Below are positions 1-5,705 of a stretch of DNA of 5,738 bases, one piece after another. A program made the position numbers and the translations under genes. The notes beneath the pieces were generated by a model. It saw only the letters and a program-made list of their open reading frames with translations. It did no database searches and was not told the origin of the DNA. The DNA is from Oscillospiraceae bacterium (lineage in GTDB: Bacteria > Bacillota > Clostridia > Oscillospirales > CAG-272), in the NCBI GenBank assembly GCA_009788105.1, contig WQSD01000093.1, forward strand, positions 1-5,738. Reading direction: 5' to 3'. The stretch's first letter is position 1. Each line of letters opens with the position of its first letter.

Positions 1-233
1 TCGGTTCTCCCGGGGTGGAACGTGTGCTTCGCACCGACGAGCATTACGCCGCCTGCCTTGGCGAGGTGATAACCGTGAAGTTGTTCAAGGCTTTGGACGG
101 AGCGAAAGAATTCGTGGGAACGCTTTCTGTCGCAGAAAATGACAGTATTACATTAGAAATAGACAGCCAGCCGCTGAAATTGGAGAAGTCGGCAATTTCA
201 AAAGCGAATGTGTATTATGATTTTGAAAACTAA
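1..233 (+). CDS. rimP: Ribosome maturation factor RimP, C-terminal part (5' truncated by window edge)
   Basis: RimP binds the 30S subunit in the cytoplasm and helps its late assembly. The reading frame is already open at base 3, so the gene starts before the window. The GTG at position 15 is an internal valine codon, not a start: the codons before it read G-S-P-G, matching the conserved SPG(L/V)-(D/E)-R-x-L-R-T motif in the middle of RimP. About 76 residues are visible, against roughly 150 in a full protein, so about half is missing. The rest is the small C-terminal beta-barrel domain (GEVITVKLF, then a segment ending in the ISKANVYYDF tail, typical of the family's ISKANL-type ending). It lies 33 nt upstream of nusA on the same strand, the usual operon order. 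Family assignment is by motif and context. Confidence 0.93.
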   Translation, partial: GSPGVERVLRTDEHYAACLGEVITVKLFKALDGAKEFVGTLSVAENDSITLEIDSQPLKLEKSAISKANVYYDFEN

Positions 234-256
234 AAATAAATAATTAAGGACGGTAC

Positions 257-263
257 AAAAGGA
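257..263 (+). promoter_or_regulatory. Ribosome binding site for nusA
   Basis: AAAAGGA ends three bases before the nusA ATG at 267, which is closer than the usual 5-9 nt. A second purine-rich stretch, AAGGA at 246-250, is 16 nt away and too distant. No other in-frame ATG nearby fits the NusA N-terminus, so the start at 267 stands despite the tight spacing. Confidence 0.55.
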
Positions 264-266
264 CAA

Positions 267-1298
267 ATGAACCAAGAATTTTTCGCAGCCTTAGAGGCAT
301 TAGAAGTAGAAAAAGGAATCCCAAAGGATTACTTGCTTGAGAAGGTTGAAACGGCACTTCTCACCGCATTCAAAAAAGAAACTGACGGGGGCATTGCCCG
401 TGTGCATATCGACCCGGAGAAAAAAGATATACGAGTTTTTCGTCAAATGGAAGTAGTTGAAGAGGTGCTTGACCCTTTATGCCAAATAACTCTTGAAGAT
501 GCTCATAAAATAAGCAAAAGATATAAACTTGGCAGCATTGTTGAAAAAGAACACAAGACCAAGCAATTCGGACGGCTGTCTGCTCAATCGGCGAAGCAGG
601 TTATTATCCAAGGCATTCGCGAAGCCGAGCGTGGCATGATGATTCAGGAATACGAAAGCAAATCCGAAAATATTATCACTGCCGTTGTTCAAAAAGTTGA
701 CCCATCCACAGGCAATCTTGTTCTTGACACCGGCACAAGCTATGCTACTTTGCTGAAAGCCGAGCAAATTCCCACAGATAACTTTGATGTGAATGACCAT
801 ATCAAAGTGTTTATAACCGAAGTGAAAAAAGAATCTCGTGGTCCTCTTGTGACATTATCACGCACTCACCCGAATTTTGTAAAGCGACTGTTCGAGCTTG
901 AAATTCCCGAAGTGGAAAGTGGACTTGTGACTATTGAGAATGTCGTCCGAGAAGCAGGCAGTCGTACAAAAGTGGCGGTGGACTGCCCTGATGGCTCGAT
1001 TGACCCGGTGGGAGCTTGTATCGGTAATCGTGGAATGCGAATCAACCGCATTATGGATGAAATGTCCGGGGAAAGAGTTGATGTTATCCGTTATTCAGCC
1101 AATCCGGCAGAGTATATTCGTGCTGCACTTTCTCCTGCAAGTACCATTGAAGTTATTATCGCAGACGAGCGGAACAGCCGTGTGGTAGTTGACCCAAGCC
1201 ATCTTTCTCTTGCTATCGGCAAAGAGGGGCAAAATGTTCGCCTTGCCGCAAAGCTGACAGGATACAAAATTGATATTAAAACAGACAGATATGATTAG
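267..1298 (+). CDS. nusA: Transcription termination/antitermination factor NusA
   Basis: NusA binds RNA polymerase and nascent RNA and modulates pausing, intrinsic termination and antitermination. The 343-residue product shows the full family order: an N-terminal polymerase-binding domain (about 1-130, starting NQEFFAALEALEVEKGI), an S1 domain (about 135-200), a linker containing the family signature VREAGSRTKVAV, KH1 with its GxxG loop GNRG at residues 253-256 after DPVGACI, and KH2 with GKEG at 318-321 in AIGKEGQNVRLAAKLTGYKI. The protein ends soon after KH2. It lacks the acidic repeats found at the C-terminus of E. coli NusA, as is usual for Bacillota. Its last 8 nt overlap the ylxR start, so the two are probably translationally coupled. 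Nothing is truncated or missing. Confidence 0.98.
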   Translation: MNQEFFAALEALEVEKGIPKDYLLEKVETALLTAFKKETDGGIARVHIDPEKKDIRVFRQMEVVEEVLDPLCQITLEDAHKISKRYKLGSIVEKEHKTKQFGRLSAQSAKQVIIQGIREAERGMMIQEYESKSENIITAVVQKVDPSTGNLVLDTGTSYATLLKAEQIPTDNFDVNDHIKVFITEVKKESRGPLVTLSRTHPNFVKRLFELEIPEVESGLVTIENVVREAGSRTKVAVDCPDGSIDPVGACIGNRGMRINRIMDEMSGERVDVIRYSANPAEYIRAALSPASTIEVIIADERNSRVVVDPSHLSLAIGKEGQNVRLAAKLTGYKIDIKTDRYD

Positions 1299-1557
1299 TG
1301 CCGAAAAATACACGCCCATGCGTCGCTGTATGGGGTGCATGGCATCATTCCCAAAATCCGCCCTTGTGCGAATACTGCGCACTTCGGAAGGGAAAATTAT
1401 CCTTGATACCACAGGTAAAGCCGACGGACGGGGCGCATATATGTGCCGTAACACCGATTGCCTTGCCAAGGCAAGGAAAGCCCGCCGAATGGAGCGTTCG
1501 TTCAAAGGGCAAGTGCCTGCGGAGGTGTATGCGGAGTTGGAGGAGCTGTTATCATGA
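1291..1557 (+). CDS. ylxR: YlxR family RNA-binding protein (RnpM, RNase P modulator)
   Basis: This is a small cytoplasmic protein of 88 residues. Members of this family (DUF448, YlxR/RnpM) are nucleic-acid binding, and the Bacillus subtilis protein is reported to modulate RNase P. Visible signatures are RRCMGC at residues 11-16, the VRI(L)RT strand at 26-31, LDTTGKADGRGAY at 38-50 with the hallmark GRGAY, and a second cysteine pair at 52 and 57 (MCRNTDC). The C-terminus (PAEVYAELEELL) matches the family's closing helix. ATG 1291 was chosen because it gives the usual short lead before the RRC motif and overlaps the end of nusA by 8 nt. No Shine-Dalgarno sequence is evident, which fits coupling to nusA termination. 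A later ATG at 1318 is possible but would leave almost nothing before the cysteine motif. Confidence 0.93.
   Translation: MISAEKYTPMRRCMGCMASFPKSALVRILRTSEGKIILDTTGKADGRGAYMCRNTDCLAKARKARRMERSFKGQVPAEVYAELEELLS
1539..1545 (+). promoter_or_regulatory. Ribosome binding site for ylxQ
   Basis: GGAGGAG lies inside the end of ylxR, 8 nt before the ATG at 1554. This near-consensus site at ideal spacing fixes the ylxQ start, and the frame's upstream in-frame starts (for example ATG at 1458) are not needed. Confidence 0.85.
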
Positions 1558-1847
1558 GCAACCACGCCGGAATAGTCGGACTTGCCGCGCGAGCAGGCAA
1601 GTTAATATGCGGTACAGCCCCCACCATTCGAGGAATGAAAAGCGGACTGCCTGTATATGTTGTACTAATAGCCGCAAACGCTTCGGCAAACACCCAGGAG
1701 CGAATCGGGCGGCTTGCACAGCTATATCGAGTACCTATACGCCACTCAGGGCTTGACAATATGGCACTTGCTCGTGCCACAGGGCGCGAAGGAATGCTGT
1801 CCTGCGTTGCCATAATAGACAAAAACATGGCGGCAGGAGTGCTGTAG
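1554..1847 (+). CDS. ylxQ: YlxQ, ribosomal protein L7Ae family RNA-binding protein
   Basis: This is a 97-residue protein of the L7Ae/L30e/S12e/Gadd45 fold. Family members bind kink-turn type RNA, and the exact role of bacterial YlxQ is not settled. The N-terminus GIVGLAARAGKLICG (residues 6-20) is the family signature LGLAxRAGKLxxG. It is followed by a helix and the hydrophobic strand VYVVLIAANAS, then NTQERIGRLAQLYRVPI, and a C-terminal strand (LSCVAIID) with a short helix. The start overlaps the ylxR stop as ATGA (1554-1557) behind a strong ribosome binding site, so co-translation with ylxR is likely. The position between ylxR and infB is the conserved Bacillota arrangement. Assignment rests on motif, length and context together. 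Confidence 0.93.
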   Translation: MSNHAGIVGLAARAGKLICGTAPTIRGMKSGLPVYVVLIAANASANTQERIGRLAQLYRVPIRHSGLDNMALARATGREGMLSCVAIIDKNMAAGVL

Positions 1848-1891
1848 TGAACTTTCTTTTAAGTCACATTTTGTCAAGATAGAAAGCACAC

Positions 1892-1920
1892 TCAACTATA
1901 TTTCAACTATATATTTCAAC
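1892..1920 (+). repeat. Short AT-rich direct repeat (TCAACTATAT), 2.5 copies
   Basis: TCAACTATAT occurs at 1892-1901 and 1903-1912, and a partial third copy, TCAAC, begins at 1916. Spacings are 11 and 13 nt, close to one helical turn. It lies 5' of infB. It may be a protein-binding site or simple low-complexity sequence; the sequence does not distinguish these. Confidence 0.5.
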
Positions 1921-1923
1921 ATC

Positions 1924-1937
1924 GCCGACAAATCGGC
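1924..1937 (+). promoter_or_regulatory. Small hairpin in the infB leader
   Basis: GCCGA-CAAA-TCGGC forms a perfect 5-bp stem with a 4-nt loop, ending 2 nt before the infB ribosome binding site. It has no following T-run, so it is not an intrinsic terminator. It could influence ribosome loading or RNA stability, but a stem this short may also occur by chance. Confidence 0.35.
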
Positions 1938-1939
1938 AC

Positions 1940-1944
1940 GAGGG
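1940..1944 (+). promoter_or_regulatory. Ribosome binding site for infB
   Basis: GAGGG, 11 nt before the ATG at 1956, is the only purine-rich site in range. The spacing is slightly long. The start is supported independently by the IF2 N-terminal domain, which begins within the first ten residues. Confidence 0.6.
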
Positions 1945-1955
1945 AACACAAACAT

Positions 1956-4514
1956 ATGATAAACAACAAACAAAAACTAAGTACCATTGCAAAGGAATTC
2001 GAGGTTAAGTCAAAGGAGCTTATTGCTATCTTTGACCAGCTTGGTACAAAAGCGAAAAACCCAGCTTCTCACATTGAGCAAGATGAGTTTGAGCTGGTTT
2101 TTACATTTCTTACCGAACAATATCAAATGACCGGGATTAACGATTACCTTACAGGTAAAACTGTGATTAAAATCCCGCGTCCTGCTCCTCCAAAAGTGGA
2201 AGAGCCACAAACGCCCCAGGTTGCGGAAGCACAACCCGAGGCGGATGTTGTCGTTCCCGACAAGCCTGCCGAGGTGGAACAGCCGGTTGCAGAACCTGCA
2301 GACAAGAAAAAATCTGTCGTCACTCCCCCTCATACACAAAAAACACGAGAGCAAGCTCAAGCGGACAAAATGGAGCGTTTCAAAAAGCCTGTTACTACCC
2401 ATGTTGCTCCGAAACAGAAGAAACAACAAGAGCGTACCGAGCGTCCGCAAAATCAAATCTTGTTGGGTAAAAAAGACGACACACCAACAACAACTACCGT
2501 TATTCAAGAGGGTAGCGGAAGTGCCGCTCGCCCCGGCACACGTGTGATTGACACTCGTGGGTCCGGTGGTAGTGCTAACCTAAGTAAATACGACGAGCGT
2601 TTCGAGAAATTCGCATCTGACGGGGTGCGTAACTATAACCCGGATAAATCCGTAGGCACTACACGTCTGAAAAAGCAGGACAACCGAAACAAACGCGTTT
2701 CCCCTGCAGAAAAAGAGCGTCAGGCGATGGAACGCCTTCGCAAGCAAGAGGCAGAGCGCAAGAAAAAACCGCTTCCTATCACTCTTCCCGAGGAAATTAT
2801 CGTCAGCGACCTTGCGGCAAAGCTCCGTGTGACCACCGCCCAAGTGGTGAAAAAGCTGTTCACCATGGGCATTAAAGCCACCCTGAACGAAAATCTTGAT
2901 TTTGACACCGCATTTTTGATTGCGGACGAGTTTGGTGCAGTTGCCACCCGCGAAGTTGTGGTTACTATCGAGGACCGCCTGTTTGACGAGATAGTGGACA
3001 CAGACGACCAACTTGTCACTCGCCCACCTGTTGTGGTAGTTATGGGTCACGTTGACCATGGTAAGACTTCTCTACTTGACGCTATTCGCCAAACTAATGT
3101 TGTCACCGGGGAAGCCGGGGGAATTACCCAGCATATCGGGGCGTACCAAGTGAATATCAACGACCGAGATATTACCTTCCTTGACACTCCCGGTCACGCC
3201 GCATTCACCTCTATGCGTGCCCGCGGTGCAAAAGCTACTGACATTGCTATCCTTGTGGTAGCCGCCGACGACGGCATTATGCCCCAAACGGTAGAGGCTA
3301 TTAACCATGCCCGTGCCGCAGGGGTGGAAATCGTTGTTGCCATTAACAAAATCGACAAGCCCTCTGCCAATATTGACGCAGTGAAACAGGGGCTGTCTGC
3401 ACATGAAATCATCACCGAGGACTGGGGCGGTGACACTATTGCCGTGCCTGTGTCTGCGCATACCAAAGAGGGGATTGACGAACTGCTTGAGAACATTCTG
3501 CTCCTTGCTGATGTGAAAGAGCTGAAAGCCAACCCTGACCGCCGTGCCCGTGGTATTGTTATCGAGGCTCGCCTTGACAAGGGGCGTGGTCCTGTTGCTA
3601 CTGTGTTGGTGCAAAGCGGGACACTTCACGCAGGAGATACAGTCATCGCAGGAACTGCGGTGGGGCGTGTCCGTGCAATGACAGACGAGAATGGCAAAGC
3701 GCTGAAAACCGCAGGGCCATCTGTGCCTGTGGAGCTTGTGGGGCTTGCCGAAGTGCCTGCGGCAGGAGATGAGTTCAACGCTGTCGAGGACGAGCGCATG
3801 GCTCGTGAGCTTGCGGAACAGCGTAAAACCACACTAAAAGAAGAAGCCTTCCGCGCTAACTCTAAAGTCAACCTTGATGACCTGTTCAGCCAAATCAAAG
3901 AGGGCACGAAAGAGCTTGGAATTATCCTAAAAGCCGACGTGGGCGGCTCTGCCGAGGCGGTGAAAGCCTCCTTAGAAAAGCTGTCGGTTGACGAAGTGAA
4001 GATTCGCATTATCCACACAGCGGTAGGTGGCATCACTGAAAGTGATGTTATGCTTGCTACAGCGTCAAATGCCATCATCGTAGGCTTTAACGTGCGCCCG
4101 GACAAAAAGGCAATCGACCTTGCGGAACGCCAAGGGGTTGACGTTCGCACATACCGCATTATTTACGAATGTATCGAGGAGATTACCCTTGCTATTAAGG
4201 GTATGCTTGCTCCTGTGTTCAAAGAGGTTGTCCTTGGTCATGCCCAGGTGCGCCAGACTATTTCGGTGCCGGGTGTGGGGGTTATCGCAGGCTCATATGT
4301 GCAGGATGGTATCGTGAAACGCAACGCCATGATTCGTGTCGTCCGTGACGGCGTGGTTATCTTCGAGGACAGCATTTCCAGCCTGCGCCGCTTCAAAGAT
4401 GACGTGCGGGAAGTCGCCACAAACTACGAATGCGGTATTGGTCTTGACCGCTTCAACGACATAAAAGAGGGCGATATTCTTGAGGCATATGAGATGGTAG
4501 AGGTCGAGAGGTAG
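1956..4514 (+). CDS. infB: Translation initiation factor IF-2
   Basis: IF2 is the GTPase that recruits formyl-methionyl initiator tRNA and promotes joining of the ribosomal subunits. The 852-residue product has an N-terminal IF2_N module (about 5-60, LSTIAKEFEVKSKELIAIF), a long Pro/Glu/Lys- and Gln-rich disordered linker (about 65-270), and a second IF2_N module (about 272-330, IIVSDLAAKLRVTTAQVVKKL). The GTPase domain has G1 GHVDHGKT at 364-371, a G2 region GGITQHIGAY, G3 DTPGH at 410-414, G4 NKID at 464-467 and G5 SAH at 500-502. Domain II, the central domain and the tRNA-binding C-terminal domain follow, ending with YECGIGLDRFNDIKEGDILEAY. All catalytic motifs are intact, including the switch II histidine in DTPGH. 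It is longer than B. subtilis IF2 (about 716) and near E. coli (890), mostly because of the linker. rbfA, its usual next neighbour, is not found in the window. Confidence 0.99.
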   Translation: MINNKQKLSTIAKEFEVKSKELIAIFDQLGTKAKNPASHIEQDEFELVFTFLTEQYQMTGINDYLTGKTVIKIPRPAPPKVEEPQTPQVAEAQPEADVVVPDKPAEVEQPVAEPADKKKSVVTPPHTQKTREQAQADKMERFKKPVTTHVAPKQKKQQERTERPQNQILLGKKDDTPTTTTVIQEGSGSAARPGTRVIDTRGSGGSANLSKYDERFEKFASDGVRNYNPDKSVGTTRLKKQDNRNKRVSPAEKERQAMERLRKQEAERKKKPLPITLPEEIIVSDLAAKLRVTTAQVVKKLFTMGIKATLNENLDFDTAFLIADEFGAVATREVVVTIEDRLFDEIVDTDDQLVTRPPVVVVMGHVDHGKTSLLDAIRQTNVVTGEAGGITQHIGAYQVNINDRDITFLDTPGHAAFTSMRARGAKATDIAILVVAADDGIMPQTVEAINHARAAGVEIVVAINKIDKPSANIDAVKQGLSAHEIITEDWGGDTIAVPVSAHTKEGIDELLENILLLADVKELKANPDRRARGIVIEARLDKGRGPVATVLVQSGTLHAGDTVIAGTAVGRVRAMTDENGKALKTAGPSVPVELVGLAEVPAAGDEFNAVEDERMARELAEQRKTTLKEEAFRANSKVNLDDLFSQIKEGTKELGIILKADVGGSAEAVKASLEKLSVDEVKIRIIHTAVGGITESDVMLATASNAIIVGFNVRPDKKAIDLAERQGVDVRTYRIIYECIEEITLAIKGMLAPVFKEVVLGHAQVRQTISVPGVGVIAGSYVQDGIVKRNAMIRVVRDGVVIFEDSISSLRRFKDDVREVATNYECGIGLDRFNDIKEGDILEAYEMVEVER

Positions 4515-4525
4515 TAACTCTGTAG

Positions 4526-4544
4526 GGGCGGGGTCGACCCGCCC
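4526..4544 (+). repeat. GC-rich palindrome after infB (7-bp stem)
   Basis: GGGCGGG (4526-4532), loop GTCGA, CCCGCCC (4538-4544) form a perfect 7-bp all-GC stem 11 nt after the infB stop. No T-run follows on the + strand, so it is not a standard intrinsic terminator. The form TGTAGGGGCGGG...CCCGCCCG resembles dispersed GC-rich palindromes that I recall between genes in some Clostridia. That resemblance is from memory and untested. It may stabilise the 3' end of the infB message or partly attenuate readthrough. Confidence 0.6.
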
Positions 4545-4557
4545 GTGAACAATCACG
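4544..4557 (+). repeat. Second, abutting hairpin before the kinase gene
   Basis: CGTGA-ACAA-TCACG is a perfect 5-bp stem with a 4-nt loop. Its first base is the last base of the preceding palindrome, so the two hairpins sit back to back, and its 3' arm ends directly at the kinase ribosome binding site. When folded it would lie against the site, which suggests an effect on translation initiation, though none is shown. Confidence 0.45.
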
Positions 4558-4564
4558 AAAGGGG
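4558..4564 (+). promoter_or_regulatory. Ribosome binding site for the HipA-like kinase gene
   Basis: AAAGGGG is followed by two adjacent in-frame ATGs, at 4568 (3-nt spacing) and 4571 (6-nt spacing). By spacing alone the second ATG is favoured. The two choices differ by one methionine. Confidence 0.65.
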
Positions 4565-4567
4565 CAA

Positions 4568-5572
4568 ATGATGAAACTAATAAATTTTGATGGGTGCGAG
4601 AAAGTAAATATGAAATATGGTGGCGATGCTGGGCCCAAATATCCAATTACTTTTGACAAAAACATCTGGATGATAAAGTACCCGAAAAACACAAAAACAT
4701 ATAATAAACCGCAAATTTCTTATACAACCAGCCCTTTAAGTGAATACATTGGCTCAAAGGTGTATGAAAGTTTAGGTATACCAGTTCACGAAACCCTCCT
4801 TGGCACACGAAATGGTAAAGTAGTTGTTGCTTGTAAAGATTTTACCCATACTTCCTTTGACACTGACAACTTTACACTGCTCACAACGGCTTATGGTGCT
4901 GATTATATCATAGAGAAAACCGCACGATTAGACCACTTTCATGACATAAAAAATGATTTTATGGCAAGCGACCTTGATGAATATACCGGAACAGGCTCTG
5001 AAACCCTGATGAACGAGGTGCTTGACACTATCAATGGTGACGAAGGTTTGCAAGCTATTGGTGGTGTACTGGAGCGGTTTTGGGATATGTTTGTAGTGGA
5101 CGCTTTTATCGGGAACAATGACCGTAACAATGGCAACTGGGGTGTTTTGTTAGATTATTCAACAAGAAAAATGTCCCTCGCCCCAGTATACGACAACGGC
5201 AGTTCATTTTTCAAAAATAGCAGTTTTGCTTCCATGGAAAAAGATTTGGCTGACGAAAATGCCATGTTTGACAAGGTTATTACTGGCTACAGTTGTCGCC
5301 ACAAGTATGCAGGAACGGACAACGAAGGTATACCGATTCACCCTTTCCGTTTCATCCACGACGGGGAAAACGCCGATTGTAACGCCGCTGTTCACCGCTT
5401 TCTTGAGCGGATAGAAGTGGGCATGGGCAAGATTGAGGCGATGATAGCCGAAATCCCCGAGGCGTGCGGGGTGCTGTCCGTCATGCCGCAAATTCAGAAA
5501 GATTTTTATATCAAAGTCATGCACATTCGCCTTGACTATTTGCGGGAGTGTGCGGAGAAAAATGCTAATTAA
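4568..5572 (+). CDS. HipA/CtkA-like serine/threonine kinase, solitary
   Basis: This is a 334-residue cytoplasmic protein with the HipA-like kinase fold; no signal peptide or membrane segment is seen. Visible parts, numbering from ATG 4568: a Gly-rich segment YGGDAGPKYPI (17-27), a candidate ATP-binding lysine, K37, in WMIKYPK, a helix SPLSEYIGSKVYESLGI (55-71), the catalytic loop GNNDRNNGNWG (182-192) with presumed catalytic D185 and metal-binding N190 in the HipA D-x4-N spacing, and the metal-binding YDNG with D209. It is shorter than E. coli HipA (440 residues) and lacks that protein's N-terminal subdomain. Its length and Gly-rich start are closer to the CtkA type of Helicobacter pylori. 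Substrate is unknown; related kinases phosphorylate proteins, for example GltX for E. coli HipA. No HipB-like antitoxin lies beside it in the window. Its 5' half is AT-rich (18 of 60 bases G+C at 4681-4740, against 37 of 60 at 3541-3600 in infB). Kinase family is confident; toxin function is not. Confidence 0.85.
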   Translation: MMKLINFDGCEKVNMKYGGDAGPKYPITFDKNIWMIKYPKNTKTYNKPQISYTTSPLSEYIGSKVYESLGIPVHETLLGTRNGKVVVACKDFTHTSFDTDNFTLLTTAYGADYIIEKTARLDHFHDIKNDFMASDLDEYTGTGSETLMNEVLDTINGDEGLQAIGGVLERFWDMFVVDAFIGNNDRNNGNWGVLLDYSTRKMSLAPVYDNGSSFFKNSSFASMEKDLADENAMFDKVITGYSCRHKYAGTDNEGIPIHPFRFIHDGENADCNAAVHRFLERIEVGMGKIEAMIAEIPEACGVLSVMPQIQKDFYIKVMHIRLDYLRECAEKNAN

Positions 5573-5601
5573 CCAAAACAAAAAATCTCATCTAAACATT
5601 G

Positions 5602-5626
5602 TCATTGCGGGCGGGTCATGCAATGA
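5602..5626 (+). repeat. Palindromic element, GTCATTGC type, copy 1
   Basis: TCATTGC (5602-5608) and GCAATGA (5620-5626) form a perfect 7-bp inverted repeat around an 11-nt GC-rich centre. The element starts with GTCATTGC at 5601, the same octamer that opens a second element 72 nt downstream. The shape resembles the dispersed GTCATTGCGA...GCAATCC palindromes seen between genes in many bacteria; that link is from memory. No T-run follows. Confidence 0.6.
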
Positions 5627-5672
5627 AGTTGTATCGAAACGAACTTATCGTCTTAATTCAAGCTCTCGGAAC

Positions 5673-5705
5673 GTCATTGCAAAGGCGGTTTGTGCCGTGC
5701 AATCC
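5673..5705 (+). repeat. Palindromic element, GTCATTGC type, copy 2
   Basis: ATTGCA (5676-5681) pairs with TGCAAT (5698-5703), and inside it CGG (5686-5688) pairs with CCG (5695-5697), giving nine base pairs with a 4-nt bulge on the 5' side. The flanks CGTCATTGC and GCAATCC agree with the commonly seen ends of this kind of intergenic palindrome. The centre differs from copy 1, so only the outer arms are shared. Confidence 0.6.

Larger units (their letters stand above)
1848..1955 (+). other. AT-rich gap between ylxQ and infB
   Basis: These 108 nt hold no gene and are long for this tightly packed operon, where the preceding joints are 33 nt, or overlaps of 8 and 4 nt. They contain a 2.5-copy direct repeat (1892-1920), a 5-bp hairpin (1924-1937) and the infB ribosome binding site. 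A TTGTCA at 1871-1876 resembles a -35 box, but the TATATT hexamers downstream (1897-1902, 1910-1915) are spaced 20 nt or more away, so an internal promoter is possible but not supported. Confidence 0.6.

Noticed and set aside
1095..1565. Antisense open frame across the nusA end and ylxR
   Set aside because: It is fully opposite well-supported genes, with no ribosome binding site or recognisable domain.
1298..1756. A 152-codon + strand frame overlapping both ylxR and ylxQ
   Set aside because: It is out of frame with both recognised genes, rich in Cys and Arg, and matches no family. ylxR and ylxQ have clear motifs over the same bases.
1871..1902. Sigma-70 type promoter for infB (TTGTCA ... TATATT)
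   Set aside because: The spacing is 20 nt, and the hexamers at 17-18 nt match poorly. It was kept only as a note on the gap.
3072..4159. Long antisense open frames across infB (3072-3629, 3626-4159 and others)
   Set aside because: They lie wholly inside the conserved IF2 coding region. Their low-complexity Ser/Arg/Thr- or His/Asn-rich products look like by-products of the codon bias on the other strand, and none resembles a known family.
4526..4544. Intrinsic terminator for infB
   Set aside because: The stem is strong, but the following bases are GTGAACAATCACG rather than a T-run, so it lacks the second half of an intrinsic terminator.
4568..5572. Complete HipBA toxin-antitoxin pair
   Set aside because: No small helix-turn-helix gene lies on either strand in the 53 nt before or the 166 nt after the kinase gene, so the gene is described as solitary within this window.
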